Shown piece after piece: positions 53,833-62,048 of a DNA stretch of 64,000 nucleotides. Each line of letters starts with the position of its first letter. Position 1 is the stretch's first letter. Under the pieces are notes generated by a model. The model had not been told where the DNA came from, ran no database searches, and worked only from the letters and a program-made list of their open reading frames with translations. Position numbers and translations under genes: made by a program. This DNA is from Nesterenkonia sedimenti (GTDB lineage Bacteria; Actinomycetota; Actinomycetes; Actinomycetales; Micrococcaceae): the NCBI RefSeq assembly GCF_012641515.1, contig NZ_JABAHY010000008.1, forward strand, positions 83,765 to 147,764, in the 5' to 3' direction.

Positions 53833-53867
53833 GAAAGGCGTCGCCCATCCGGGCGGTGCCTTTCTTA
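53833..53867 (+). terminator. Terminator of ssrA
   Basis: GAAAGGCGTCGCCC (53833-53846) pairs with GGGCGGTGCCTTTC (53851-53864) with one G-T pair, leaving a four-base loop. It begins nine bases after the tmRNA and is followed by TTAGTT. Confidence 0.85.
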
Positions 53868-53883
53868 GTTCCAGGGCTGTGTC

Positions 53884-53998
53884 AGCCTGGGGCGCCTCCA
53901 GTTTCCAGGTAGGTCTTCAGCCTTGAGAGGATCATGACCCAGCCTCCACTGACGGACTTCAGCATCTGATCAAGGGCGAATGTGCTCGTTGGGCTCAC
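53884..53998 (-). pseudogene. C-terminal remnant of an SRPBCC (AHSA1-type) domain gene
   Basis: A short minus-strand frame reads FALDQMLKSVSGGWVMILSR followed by LKTYLETGG. This is close to the usual C-terminal helix of SRPBCC/AHSA1 proteins, which typically ends with GW-x-x-x-L-x-x-LK-x-x-LE. An in-frame stop lies upstream, and nothing of the rest of the domain is present. It is a gene fragment left between ssrA and glsB. The stretch from 53998 to about 54180 holds nothing else I recognise except an AT-rich upstream region for glsB. Confidence 0.5.
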
Positions 53999-54203
53999 GT
54001 CTAGTCAGCTGGCTTGCTGGCCAAGAAGGGGTTTCTTGATTCAACGGCACCCAGAATCCCCTCCCATTGCTCCCCATGGAACCCCAGCAAAATTGCACAA
54101 CCCCATGACAGAAAGCCTGTATATGAATTTCTGTGAATGCTAGCCAGGGCCTACATCCAGCGGGTATATTGAAATTACAAAATACTTCTGGCTAGGAGGA
54201 TCA

Positions 54204-54470
54204 ATGGGCATCATCGGATGGATTGTTCTGGGCCTTATCGCCGGAGCGATCGCACGCGCTATTCTCTCCGGCTCCCAACCCGGCGGCTGGATCACAACAC
54301 TTATCACCGGAGTTCTCGGAGCGATGCTCGGCGGCTGGATAGCTTCAGCCATCTTTGGCGTAAACGTCAATGAATCATTCTTCGACCTGGGCACGTGGCT
54401 TTTCGCCATCCTCGGCGGTCTCATCGTCGCATTCATCTGGCGAGCCATCTCGAGCAAGAGTAAAGCCTAA
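54204..54470 (+). CDS. GlsB/YeaQ/YmgE-family stress-response membrane protein
   Basis: Small membrane protein of 88 residues, also called transglycosylase-associated protein. Three hydrophobic glycine-rich segments are seen: GIIGWIVLGLIAGAIARAIL, TTLITGVLGAMLGGWIASAI and FAILGGLIVAFIWRAI. GSQPGGWITT near 23 is the family signature. An AGGAGG site lies five bases before the ATG. The upstream region is AT-rich (TATATT, TTGAAA), so it probably has its own promoter. The biochemical role is unknown. Confidence 0.9.
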   Translation: MGIIGWIVLGLIAGAIARAILSGSQPGGWITTLITGVLGAMLGGWIASAIFGVNVNESFFDLGTWLFAILGGLIVAFIWRAISSKSKA

Positions 54471-54651
54471 GAATTCCAAAACCCGGCTAGCGGCGAAATG
54501 ATCAGCGCCGTAGCTGAACCTGCCCCATGCCATTGAACACCCCCTGGAGGGCGCGACCAGTCATCAGCCCCCGAATAGCTGTCCCTGCGGCTGAGCAGAT
54601 CAAAACTCCTCGACGCCGAGAGATGCTCCTCCTTCGATTCCTGGATGCAGG

Positions 54652-54735
54652 GGCAATCATCTGGTACTGGAGAGCACCGGCCCCGGATTCGATACCTCCA
54701 CGCCAATCGGCCAGGCGTATTTTCAGCTCGCCATG
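54652..54735 (+). pseudogene. Possible remnant of a serine site-specific recombinase
   Basis: In one plus-strand frame the segment GPGFDTSTPIGQAYFQLA closely resembles the resolvase/invertase motif DTSTPxGxxxFxxxA that precedes the E helix. Nothing else of a recombinase is seen on either side, so if correct it is a small relic. The rest of 54471-54850 holds no other gene that I can support; open frames there show no recognisable sequence. Confidence 0.35.
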
Positions 54736-54855
54736 TGCACGAAGGAGCGTGGTTGGGAGGAGCTGGAGCCCGCCTTCATGGTTGCCCCACTGCAGGTCAT
54801 GGACGCTACGACTGGGTCTAGTGCGGCGCATCAGACTTATGCCACCTCTTACAGG

Positions 54856-54867
54856 TTTGTATACATT
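54856..54867. promoter_or_regulatory. Candidate GntR/FadR operator upstream of ggt
   Basis: TTTGTATACATT contains the perfect 8-bp palindrome TGTATACA (54858-54865), which ends 63 bases before the ggt ATG. The same core occurs before the peptide-transporter operon at 63778-63785, at nearly the same distance from its start codon. FadR-subfamily regulators often bind short palindromes of this kind, and one is encoded directly after ggt. Confidence 0.6.
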
Positions 54868-54928
54868 CGTGAAACACTGATGTGGTTGGATGACGCCGGA
54901 ATGACCTCCAGGAAAGGACACCACACTG

Positions 54929-56713
54929 ATGAGCTTCACCAAGGCCCCAGATCTGGCCACCCGCCCCACCCTGCGTGGACACTACGGTATGGCCGCCTCC
55001 ACCCACTGGCTGGCCACTGCTGCAGCTCAATCAGTCCTCGAACGCGGCGGCAACGCCTTTGACGCAGCAGCCGCCGGCGGCTTTGTCCTGCATATCGTTG
55101 AACCCCACCTCAACGGTCCCGGTGGAGATATGCCCGCCATCTTCGCCACCGCCGAAGATCCCCAGCCTCGTGTCCTGATGGGCCAGGGCCCCGCCCCCGC
55201 CAAAGCCAGCACTGAGTACTACCAGTCCCTGGGTATGGACAGTGTCCCGGGCGCCGGCGGACTGGCCGCTGCCGTGCCTGCAGCCACTGAAGCCTGGCTG
55301 GCTCTAGTCCGCGACCATGGTGTCCTCCCCCTGTCTGAGGTTCTGGAATACGCCATCAGTTACGCCGAGGAAGGCCACGCAGTCCTCCCCCGCGTAGTCC
55401 AGACTCTGCCCGGGCTCAAGGAACTCTTCGAAGAGCACTGGCCCACCTCCGCCAATCACTGGCTTCCCGGCGGCGAGGCACCCAAACCCTGGCAGGTCAT
55501 CACCAACCCCGCCTATGGCGCACTGCTGCGCGAAATGGCCGAAGCCCCCGGAGACTCCCGCGAAGACCAGATCGAGGCTGCCCGCAAGATCTGGAAGCAG
55601 AAGCTGGGTGCGGCGGTGGAGAAGAACCTCGAGACTCCGCACCGCCACGCCGACGGCAAGGACTACGCCCCAGTGATCACCGCCGCGGATATCGATGAGT
55701 TCACCCCCTCCTATGAGGAGGCCGCGACCATCACCTTCCGCGGCTACACCATTGCCAAAACCGGCCCCTGGGGCCAGGGTCCGGCCCTGCTGCAGGCGCT
55801 GAAGATCCTCGAAGGCTACGAGGACCACCAGCTGGACCCCAGCACCGAAGAGGGCGTCCACCTCATCAGCGAGGCCATCAAATTGGCCTTCGCCGACCGG
55901 GACACCTACTACGGCGACACCGAGGTCAATCTCGAATACCTGCTCTCTGAGGAGTACGCCGCTACCCGGCGAGCGCTGATCACTGAGAAGGCCTCCACTG
56001 AGTTCCGCCCCGGTGATCTCCCCGGAGTGGATAAGATCCTGCCCCCACTTCAGGAGGGCTCCCCCTCCCCCGGCACCGCCCCGGCCGGCACTGGCGAGCC
56101 CACTGTGGCCAAGACCGGCGAGACTAAGGGCGATACCTGTCATATCGACATCGTCGACGCCGCCGGCAATATCATCTCTGCGACTCCCTCCGGCGGTTGG
56201 CTGCAGTCCTCCCCGCATCTGCCCGAGGTGGGCTTCCCCCTGGGCACCCGCCTGCAGATGAACCTCCTGGAGCCCGGCCACCCGGCCACACTGGCGCCCG
56301 GGAAACGGCCCCGGACCACCCTGACCCCCACTCTGGTGCTCAAGGACGGCAAGCCGATCATCGCCCTGGGAACCCCCGGTGGTGATCAGCAGGAACAGTG
56401 GCAGCTGCCGATGCTGCTGCGGGTGCTCATCGGCGGATACACCCTGCAGGAGGCCATTGATGCCCCGAACTTCCACACCACATCCATCCTGGGCTCCTTC
56501 TACCCACGCACCATCGAACCCGGCGGTCTCGTCGTCGAGGATCGCCTGGGTGATGAGGTGATCTCCGGACTGGAGGCACGCGGCCATAAGGTCAAGCGCG
56601 CCGGTGACTGGGCCCTGGGCCGACTCTCGGCCGTCTCCCGCGATCCAGAGACCGGGCAGCTGCACGCCGGGGCCAACCCCCGCGGCGACCAGGGCTACGC
56701 CGCCGGACGCTGA
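54929..56713 (+). CDS. ggt: Gamma-glutamyltransferase family protein
   Basis: N-terminal nucleophile hydrolase of 594 residues that cleaves gamma-glutamyl bonds (glutathione and related peptides). It matures by self-cleavage before a threonine. The likely nucleophile is Thr in KGDTCHIDIVDAAGNIISAT near 395. Other family segments: GGNAFDAAAAGGFVLHIVEP near 41, LMGQGPAPAKAS near 80 and TLTPTLVLKDGKPIIALGTPGGDQQ near 465. There is no signal peptide, so it probably acts in the cytoplasm on imported peptides. A regulator follows 14 bp downstream, and the promoter region has a GTATAC-centred operator. Confidence 0.92.
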   Translation: MSFTKAPDLATRPTLRGHYGMAASTHWLATAAAQSVLERGGNAFDAAAAGGFVLHIVEPHLNGPGGDMPAIFATAEDPQPRVLMGQGPAPAKASTEYYQSLGMDSVPGAGGLAAAVPAATEAWLALVRDHGVLPLSEVLEYAISYAEEGHAVLPRVVQTLPGLKELFEEHWPTSANHWLPGGEAPKPWQVITNPAYGALLREMAEAPGDSREDQIEAARKIWKQKLGAAVEKNLETPHRHADGKDYAPVITAADIDEFTPSYEEAATITFRGYTIAKTGPWGQGPALLQALKILEGYEDHQLDPSTEEGVHLISEAIKLAFADRDTYYGDTEVNLEYLLSEEYAATRRALITEKASTEFRPGDLPGVDKILPPLQEGSPSPGTAPAGTGEPTVAKTGETKGDTCHIDIVDAAGNIISATPSGGWLQSSPHLPEVGFPLGTRLQMNLLEPGHPATLAPGKRPRTTLTPTLVLKDGKPIIALGTPGGDQQEQWQLPMLLRVLIGGYTLQEAIDAPNFHTTSILGSFYPRTIEPGGLVVEDRLGDEVISGLEARGHKVKRAGDWALGRLSAVSRDPETGQLHAGANPRGDQGYAAGR

Positions 56714-56727
56714 GGCTTCACCCACGC

Positions 56728-57396
56728 ATGTCTGGTGTTCACGTGGCCCGGGTGGCTGCTCGCATTCGGGCCGACATCATCTCCGGGGGCTTGGAACCGG
56801 GCGCCCGGCTGACCGAGAAGCTTCTGGCCGAACGCTATGAGGTCTCCCGGGTGCCTATCCGGGAGGCCCTGCGGATCCTCTCTGCCGAGGGACTGGTCAC
56901 CATCCGCCCCTATGCGGGGGCTTCAGTGGCAGACCGGCCCGACGACGACGCCGCCGATCTCTTTGCGATTCGAATCGAATTGGAAGCTGCTACTGCTCGG
57001 CGGGCCGGGGAACGCTGCGCGGCACAGACCGGAGAACGCTCCGCTGAGATCAGTGAACTGCTGGTCGAACTGGAGCGAATCCTCGCCGAGGGCGATCAGA
57101 CCCTGAAGGCCGGGGACCTCATCAAGCTGGCACCGCTGAACTCCCAGTTCCATCAGCGCATCGCTGAGCTCTCCGGCAGCCAGTCACTGGTCTCCCTGTT
57201 GGATCAGATCTCTGGACGGATCGAATGGCTCTACGCGGTCAATGTGACAAAACGCGGCGGTGAGGCCTGGGCCGAACACCATCTGATCCTCGATGCGGTC
57301 CGTCAGGGCCAGGCGCAGCGAGCTGAAGAGCTTATGCGCCATCATGTAGCCGGCTCACGGGATTCCTACTTCAAATACGCCCGCCCCAGCAGCTGA
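56728..57396 (+). CDS. GntR-family (FadR subfamily) transcriptional regulator
   Basis: Regulator of 222 residues. The N-terminal winged helix contains LTEKLLAERYEVSRVPIREALRIL near 31-54, and the C-terminal FCD effector domain has ELEAATARRAGERCA near 77, NSQFHQRIAELSGSQSL near 136 and WAEHHLILDAVRQGQ near 181. The last two carry the histidines that usually bind a metal and a carboxylate ligand. It is probably cotranscribed with ggt. The ligand may be a gamma-glutamyl compound or glutamate-like acid, by inference from the neighbours. Confidence 0.88.
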   Translation: MSGVHVARVAARIRADIISGGLEPGARLTEKLLAERYEVSRVPIREALRILSAEGLVTIRPYAGASVADRPDDDAADLFAIRIELEAATARRAGERCAAQTGERSAEISELLVELERILAEGDQTLKAGDLIKLAPLNSQFHQRIAELSGSQSLVSLLDQISGRIEWLYAVNVTKRGGEAWAEHHLILDAVRQGQAQRAEELMRHHVAGSRDSYFKYARPSS

Positions 57397-57560
57397 ACAC
57401 AGCCTTTGCGCCACCACATAATTCCCTCTCAACTTACGAAAACCTGAGATTTTCATTGAAGGGGGCTCAGCACCCTGGATAGGTTCGATTCAGACGCCGT
57501 GGTCATCTTGGGTATGACCTCAGCGTCGATGAACCCGTCCCCAAGAGCTAAGGATGCCCC

Positions 57561-58493
57561 TTGAAACGGATCAAACGCACACTGAGTCTCACCGGTGTTC
57601 TCACACTGGGTGCAGCAGGTCTGACCGCTGCCCCGGCCGGCGCGAGCTCCCCTGAAACCGAAACCTTCGACGAGGCGGAGAAGACCGCAGCCGAGGAGTA
57701 TTGGACCGAAGAGCGCATGGCCAATGCCCAGCCGGCTGACGTTGAGGTGGATGAGGCTGAGCACCGTTCTCTGGTAGACAATGCCGAGGAGGTCGCCCGA
57801 GGCACCGAGCGCCTGGTCCAGCCCACCCTGAGCGCCCCGGACCCTCAGGAGTCCCCACACGTGGGCAAAGTCTTCTTCAGCACCCCGGAGGGTGATTTTG
57901 TCTGCTCCGGCAATCTGGTGGCCTCGGAGAATCAGTCCACAGTCGCCACCGCCGGACACTGCCTGCACGACGGCGCCCCCGGAGCGGAGTTCGCAGACAA
58001 CTATGTTTTTGCCCCTGCCTACGATGAGGGCGAATCCGAATACGGCCTGTGGGCCGCTGAAGAGCTGGTGGCCACTGAGGAGTGGATCGCCGCCGGTGAT
58101 ATGAGCTATGACGTCGGCTTCGCTGTCATTGAGGAACAGGAAGGCCTCACCCTGGAAGAGGCAGTGGGCGGGGCCTCCCCCATCGCCTTCAACCAGGACT
58201 CCAGCCAGTACTACACTGCCTATGGCTACCCGGCGGCTGCCCCCTATGACGGGGAGACCCTGGAGACCTGCTCCGGCTACGCACAGGACAGTCCCTTGAC
58301 CCCCTCAACCTTCGGCATCCCCTGCTCGATGACCGGTGGATCCTCCGGAGGACCCTGGTTCATGGGCAGTGGTCCCACCGGCGCCCAGGCCTCGGTGAAC
58401 TCCTATAAGTACGTGTTCAATCCGCTGTGGATGTATGGGCCCTACTTCGGCGAATCCGCTGAGGCTGCCTACGACCTGGCTGCCGGATACTAA
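57561..58493 (+). CDS. Secreted trypsin-like serine peptidase
   Basis: Exported protease of 310 residues. The signal peptide (MKRIKRTLSLTGVLTLGAAG to APAGA) is followed by an acidic propeptide-like region (about 30-95). The catalytic triad is visible: histidine in TAGHC near 131, aspartate in YDVGF near 190 and serine in GGSSGGPW near 261. It resembles the glutamyl-endopeptidase/V8-like group, though Glu specificity cannot be seen from sequence. The start is TTG at 57561 with AAGGA about seven bases upstream; the nearer ATG ends at once in a stop. It is convergent with the peptide transporter and could supply it with peptides. Confidence 0.87.
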   Translation: MKRIKRTLSLTGVLTLGAAGLTAAPAGASSPETETFDEAEKTAAEEYWTEERMANAQPADVEVDEAEHRSLVDNAEEVARGTERLVQPTLSAPDPQESPHVGKVFFSTPEGDFVCSGNLVASENQSTVATAGHCLHDGAPGAEFADNYVFAPAYDEGESEYGLWAAEELVATEEWIAAGDMSYDVGFAVIEEQEGLTLEEAVGGASPIAFNQDSSQYYTAYGYPAAAPYDGETLETCSGYAQDSPLTPSTFGIPCSMTGGSSGGPWFMGSGPTGAQASVNSYKYVFNPLWMYGPYFGESAEAAYDLAAGY

Positions 58494-58520
58494 AGCCCCT
58501 CGGCTTATTCCGGGGTAGTC

Positions 58521-60221
58521 TCAGGCTGCCAGTGACTGCCCCGGAATGGCTTCCAGCAAGTCCTGGGTGTAGGGCTGCTGGGGGTTGAGGAAGACCTCAT
58601 CCACCGTGCCGTGTTCGACCAGTTTGCCCTTCTGCATCACCAGAGCGTGGTGGGCCAACTCCCGGGCCACGGCCAGGTCATGGGTGATGAACAGATAGGA
58701 CAGCCCCAATCGGTTCTGCAGGTCAACCAGTAGCTCAAGGATCTGATCCTGGACCAGCACATCCAATGCTGAGACCGCCTCATCGGCGATGATCAGTTCG
58801 GGCTCCAGGGCCAGGGCACGTGCGATGGCCACACGCTGACGCTGACCACCGGAGAGCTCACCTGGGCGCTTCTGTGCCGCAGACAGCGGCAGGGCCACAT
58901 GATCCAGCAGCTCGGCGACCCGGTCCCGGCGCTGCTGTTTATTGCCGATGCCGAATATCCGCAGCGGTTCATCGATCAGCCGTTCCAGACTGTGGGTGGG
59001 ATCCAGTGATCCATAGGGGTCCTGGAACACCGGCTGCATACGCCGTCGCAGGATCTTCCGATGAGCGCGCTGGTTAATGTCCATCCCATCGATCAGGGTG
59101 GTACCGGAGGTCGGCTTCTCCAGGCCCAGCACGATCTTGGCCACAGTCGACTTCCCCGAACCTGACTCCCCCACCACCGCCGTGGTGGTCCCGCGCGGTA
59201 TGGAGAAGCTGACATCGTCAACGGCTCGGAGGATTCCGCCCCCGGTCCCGCGCAGCCGGTACTCCTTGACCAGGTTCTCAACTACGAGGATCGCATCCTC
59301 AGTGGGCTGACCCTCCTGGGACTCCGTGACCGTCCCGGCCTGGGACAGGGCCTTAGCTGAGGAGAGCGTGGGGGCCGCATCAATGAGCTTGCGGGTGTAT
59401 TCGTGCTGGGGGTCGGTCAGGATCTGCTGCGGATCACCCTGCTCAACGATCTGCCCATTGAGCATCACAATCACCCGGTCACAGCGGTCAGCGGCGACCC
59501 CAAGGTCATGAGTGATGAACAGCAGCGAGGTACCGCGTTCATCCACCAGGGACTGGATATGGTCCAGGATGACTCGCTGAACGGTCACATCCAGGGCTGA
59601 GGTCGGCTCATCAGCGATGATCAGCTGCGGTTCCCTGGCTAGGGCGATGGCGATGAGGATTCGCTGGCGCATCCCTCCGGAGAACTCGTGGGGGAACTGC
59701 CCGGCTCGGCGCCTCGCCTCCGGGATACCAGCCTCGGTCATCAGCTCCACCACGCGGTTGTTGATCGCCTGCTTATCCCTCATCCCGTGGGCGCGCAGGG
59801 CATCTGCTACCTGTGCCCCGACTTTCATGGAGGGGTTCAGATTCGTGGAGGGGTCCTGTGGCACCAGTCCGATCCGGTTGCCGCGGATACGGCGCATCCC
59901 GGATTCGGGCAGTTCGGTGAGCTCCTCGAAGGCCGCCTCGCCGCGAGGATTGCCGGCGTCGTCGGTGCTTCCGGTGTCCAACCGGATGGAGCCGTCGGTG
60001 ACCCGCCCGCTGCCGGCCAGCAGACCCAGGACTGCGGCGATGACAGTGGATTTCCCGGATCCGGACTGCCCGACTATCGCCACCCGCTCACCGGCCTGGA
60101 CCTGGAGGTCGACCCCGTGCAGCACCTGTGTCTGACCGAAGCTGACATGCAGATTCTGCACATCCAGTAGGAGTTCCCCGCTGTGGGTGGGGTTCTGAGT
60201 CTCGGAGGTCATAGTGCTCAT
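58521..60221 (-). CDS. Peptide ABC transporter, fused dual ATP-binding protein
   Basis: Fusion of two ATPase domains (OppD-like plus OppF-like) of 566 residues. The first half has GQSGSGKST near 52, SGGMRQRILIAIAL near 178 and LIIADEPTSALDV near 200. The second half has GESGSGKST near 350, LSGGQRQRVAIARAL near 460 and LIIADEAVSALDV near 481. It powers uptake of oligopeptides through the two permeases upstream. Its ATG overlaps the permease stop (ATGA). Such fused ATPases are common in nickel, peptide and glutathione-type (GsiA) systems. Confidence 0.92.
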   Translation of the reverse strand: MSTMTSETQNPTHSGELLLDVQNLHVSFGQTQVLHGVDLQVQAGERVAIVGQSGSGKSTVIAAVLGLLAGSGRVTDGSIRLDTGSTDDAGNPRGEAAFEELTELPESGMRRIRGNRIGLVPQDPSTNLNPSMKVGAQVADALRAHGMRDKQAINNRVVELMTEAGIPEARRRAGQFPHEFSGGMRQRILIAIALAREPQLIIADEPTSALDVTVQRVILDHIQSLVDERGTSLLFITHDLGVAADRCDRVIVMLNGQIVEQGDPQQILTDPQHEYTRKLIDAAPTLSSAKALSQAGTVTESQEGQPTEDAILVVENLVKEYRLRGTGGGILRAVDDVSFSIPRGTTTAVVGESGSGKSTVAKIVLGLEKPTSGTTLIDGMDINQRAHRKILRRRMQPVFQDPYGSLDPTHSLERLIDEPLRIFGIGNKQQRRDRVAELLDHVALPLSAAQKRPGELSGGQRQRVAIARALALEPELIIADEAVSALDVLVQDQILELLVDLQNRLGLSYLFITHDLAVARELAHHALVMQKGKLVEHGTVDEVFLNPQQPYTQDLLEAIPGQSLAA

Positions 60222-61090
60222 TTCTTCGCGCTTGCGGGGTCGAGGGCATCACGGAGGGCATCGCCGAAGAGGTTGAAGCCCAAGCAGATGATGGCAATGG
60301 CCACACCGGGGAAGATTGCGGCGGTGGGGCTGCGCCCGATGTACTGCTGGGCGTCGGCGAGCATAATCCCCAACGAGGGGGTGGGTGGCTGCACGCCGAT
60401 CCCCAGGAAGCTGAGCATGGCCTCTCCGATCACCGCCACCGGCATGATGACCGTGGCCTGAACGATGATCGCCGAGGTGCAGTTGGGCAGCACATGCTGC
60501 AGCATGATGCGCGGTCCGGAGGCGTTCATCGCCACCGCACCGGTGACGAAGTCGGTGGATTTGATCCGCAGCGTCTCGCCCCTGACCACGCGGATCATTG
60601 TGGGCACCTGGGCGATCCCCAAGGCGATGACCACATTGGTCAGTGAGGGTCCGTTGATCGCGGCCAGGCCGACAGCGATGATCAGGAAGGGAAAGGCCAG
60701 CATGAGATCGGTCAGCCGGGAGATGATCCCGTCCAACCAGTTCCAGAAACCGGCCAGCAGTCCCAGAGGAACACCGACGACGACAGCCAAGGCCACTGAC
60801 AGCAGCCCCACCTGCAGGGAGACCTGGATTCCGTAGAGCATCCGGGAGAGGATGTCGCGGCCGAGATCATCGGTGCCGAAGAGGAATCCGACGGTCAGCG
60901 GCTGCTGAAACGGTGCTTCGAAATGCACCTGGGTCGGCGAGTGCGGGGCGAGGACCGGGGCCAGCAGCGCCAATGCGGCCATGGTCACCAGCATGCCCAA
61001 TCCCAGCATGCCAAGGGGTGCCGAGCGCAGGGATCGGAGGACCTTTCCGCGGTTCGAACCCAGTTCATGTGAAGATTCGACGACGGTCAT
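60218..61090 (-). CDS. Peptide ABC transporter permease (OppC/DppC type)
   Basis: Membrane subunit of 290 residues with about six helices. FLFGTDDLGRDILSRMLYG near 68-86 is the hallmark of the DppC/OppC group, and the EAA loop region near 190-225 includes EAMLSFLGIGVQPPTPSLG. It pairs with the DppB-type permease, with which it overlaps by four bases (ATGA), and it is served by the fused ATPase downstream. Confidence 0.93.
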   Translation of the reverse strand: MTVVESSHELGSNRGKVLRSLRSAPLGMLGLGMLVTMAALALLAPVLAPHSPTQVHFEAPFQQPLTVGFLFGTDDLGRDILSRMLYGIQVSLQVGLLSVALAVVVGVPLGLLAGFWNWLDGIISRLTDLMLAFPFLIIAVGLAAINGPSLTNVVIALGIAQVPTMIRVVRGETLRIKSTDFVTGAVAMNASGPRIMLQHVLPNCTSAIIVQATVIMPVAVIGEAMLSFLGIGVQPPTPSLGIMLADAQQYIGRSPTAAIFPGVAIAIICLGFNLFGDALRDALDPASAKK

Positions 61091-62040
61091 GAGGATGCTC
61101 CTACTCGGATCTTGGGGTTGATGACGGAGTAGAGGATGTCCACCACCAGGTTGATCAGCACATATCCGAAGGTCACGATGATCACTGCGGCCTGGATGAC
61201 CGGGTAGTCACGGGTGAAGACTGCATCGAGGGTCAGTCGGCCGAAGCCCGGCAGCCCGAAGATCTGCTCGGTGATGACTGCCCCGGAGATGAGACCGCCC
61301 AGCTGCAGGCCCACGATGGTCACCACCACGATCAGGGAGTTGCGCAGTCCGTAGCGCAGCAGGATCCGGCTTGGCGGAAGGCCCTTAGCCCGGGCGGTGC
61401 GCACGTAGTCGGTCTGCATGGTCTCCAACATGGAGGCTCTGGTCTGGCGCATGATCACCGCCATGATGGAGGCGCCCAGGATGAACGCCGGCATCGTGAG
61501 GTGATAGATCGAGCGCAGCGGATCGGAGCTGAATTCCACATAACCGGAGGCGGGGAAGATCCCCAGCCCGACTGCCAGCCAGAGGATGGCCAGGATACCG
61601 AGCCAGAAGTTCGGCACCGAGAGCCCGATCAGAGCTGCGAAATTGGCCATCCACTCCGGCCAGCGGCCTTTGCGCCGCTCGGCCAGAACACCCAGGCCGA
61701 TGCCGATGATCACTGCGATGAGGATCGCGTAGACCGAAAGGAACAGGGTCACCGGCAGAGTGTCGGCGATCATGGCGCTGACCTCGGTGCCGTACCGGGT
61801 GGAGCGGCCCAGGTCCCCGGTGAGGATCTGTCCCATGTAGTTGAGGTACTGCACCGGCAGGGACTGGTCCAGGCCCAGCTCGGCCCTGATCTGAGCCAGC
61901 TGTTCGGGTGAGGCCTCCTCACCCGCCATCGCCAGGGCGGGATCTCCGGGTAGGGCTCGGATGCCCACGAAGATGACGATGGAGGCCAGGATCAGGGTGA
62001 CCGCTGACTGCCAGAGGCGGGTGAGGAGGAAACGTCCCAT
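61087..62040 (-). CDS. Peptide ABC transporter permease (OppB/DppB type)
   Basis: Membrane subunit of 317 residues, about six helices. The N terminus MGRFLLTRLWQSAVTLILAS and the segment ALPGDPALAMAG near 29 are typical of DppB/GsiC. The EAA-type cytoplasmic loop (TRASMLETMQTDYVRTARAK then GLPP) lies near 195-220. It begins eight bases after the binding-protein gene and overlaps the next permease. The substrate class is peptides; the link to glutathione or gamma-glutamyl peptides is inferred from ggt nearby. Confidence 0.93.
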   Translation of the reverse strand: MGRFLLTRLWQSAVTLILASIVIFVGIRALPGDPALAMAGEEASPEQLAQIRAELGLDQSLPVQYLNYMGQILTGDLGRSTRYGTEVSAMIADTLPVTLFLSVYAILIAVIIGIGLGVLAERRKGRWPEWMANFAALIGLSVPNFWLGILAILWLAVGLGIFPASGYVEFSSDPLRSIYHLTMPAFILGASIMAVIMRQTRASMLETMQTDYVRTARAKGLPPSRILLRYGLRNSLIVVVTIVGLQLGGLISGAVITEQIFGLPGFGRLTLDAVFTRDYPVIQAAVIIVTFGYVLINLVVDILYSVINPKIRVGASS

Positions 62041-62048
62041 GGGGTGGG

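Noticed and set aside
54502..54969. A 155-codon minus-strand frame across the ggt upstream region
   Set aside because: No recognisable sequence; it crosses the ggt promoter and start and overlaps the recombinase-like relic on the other strand.
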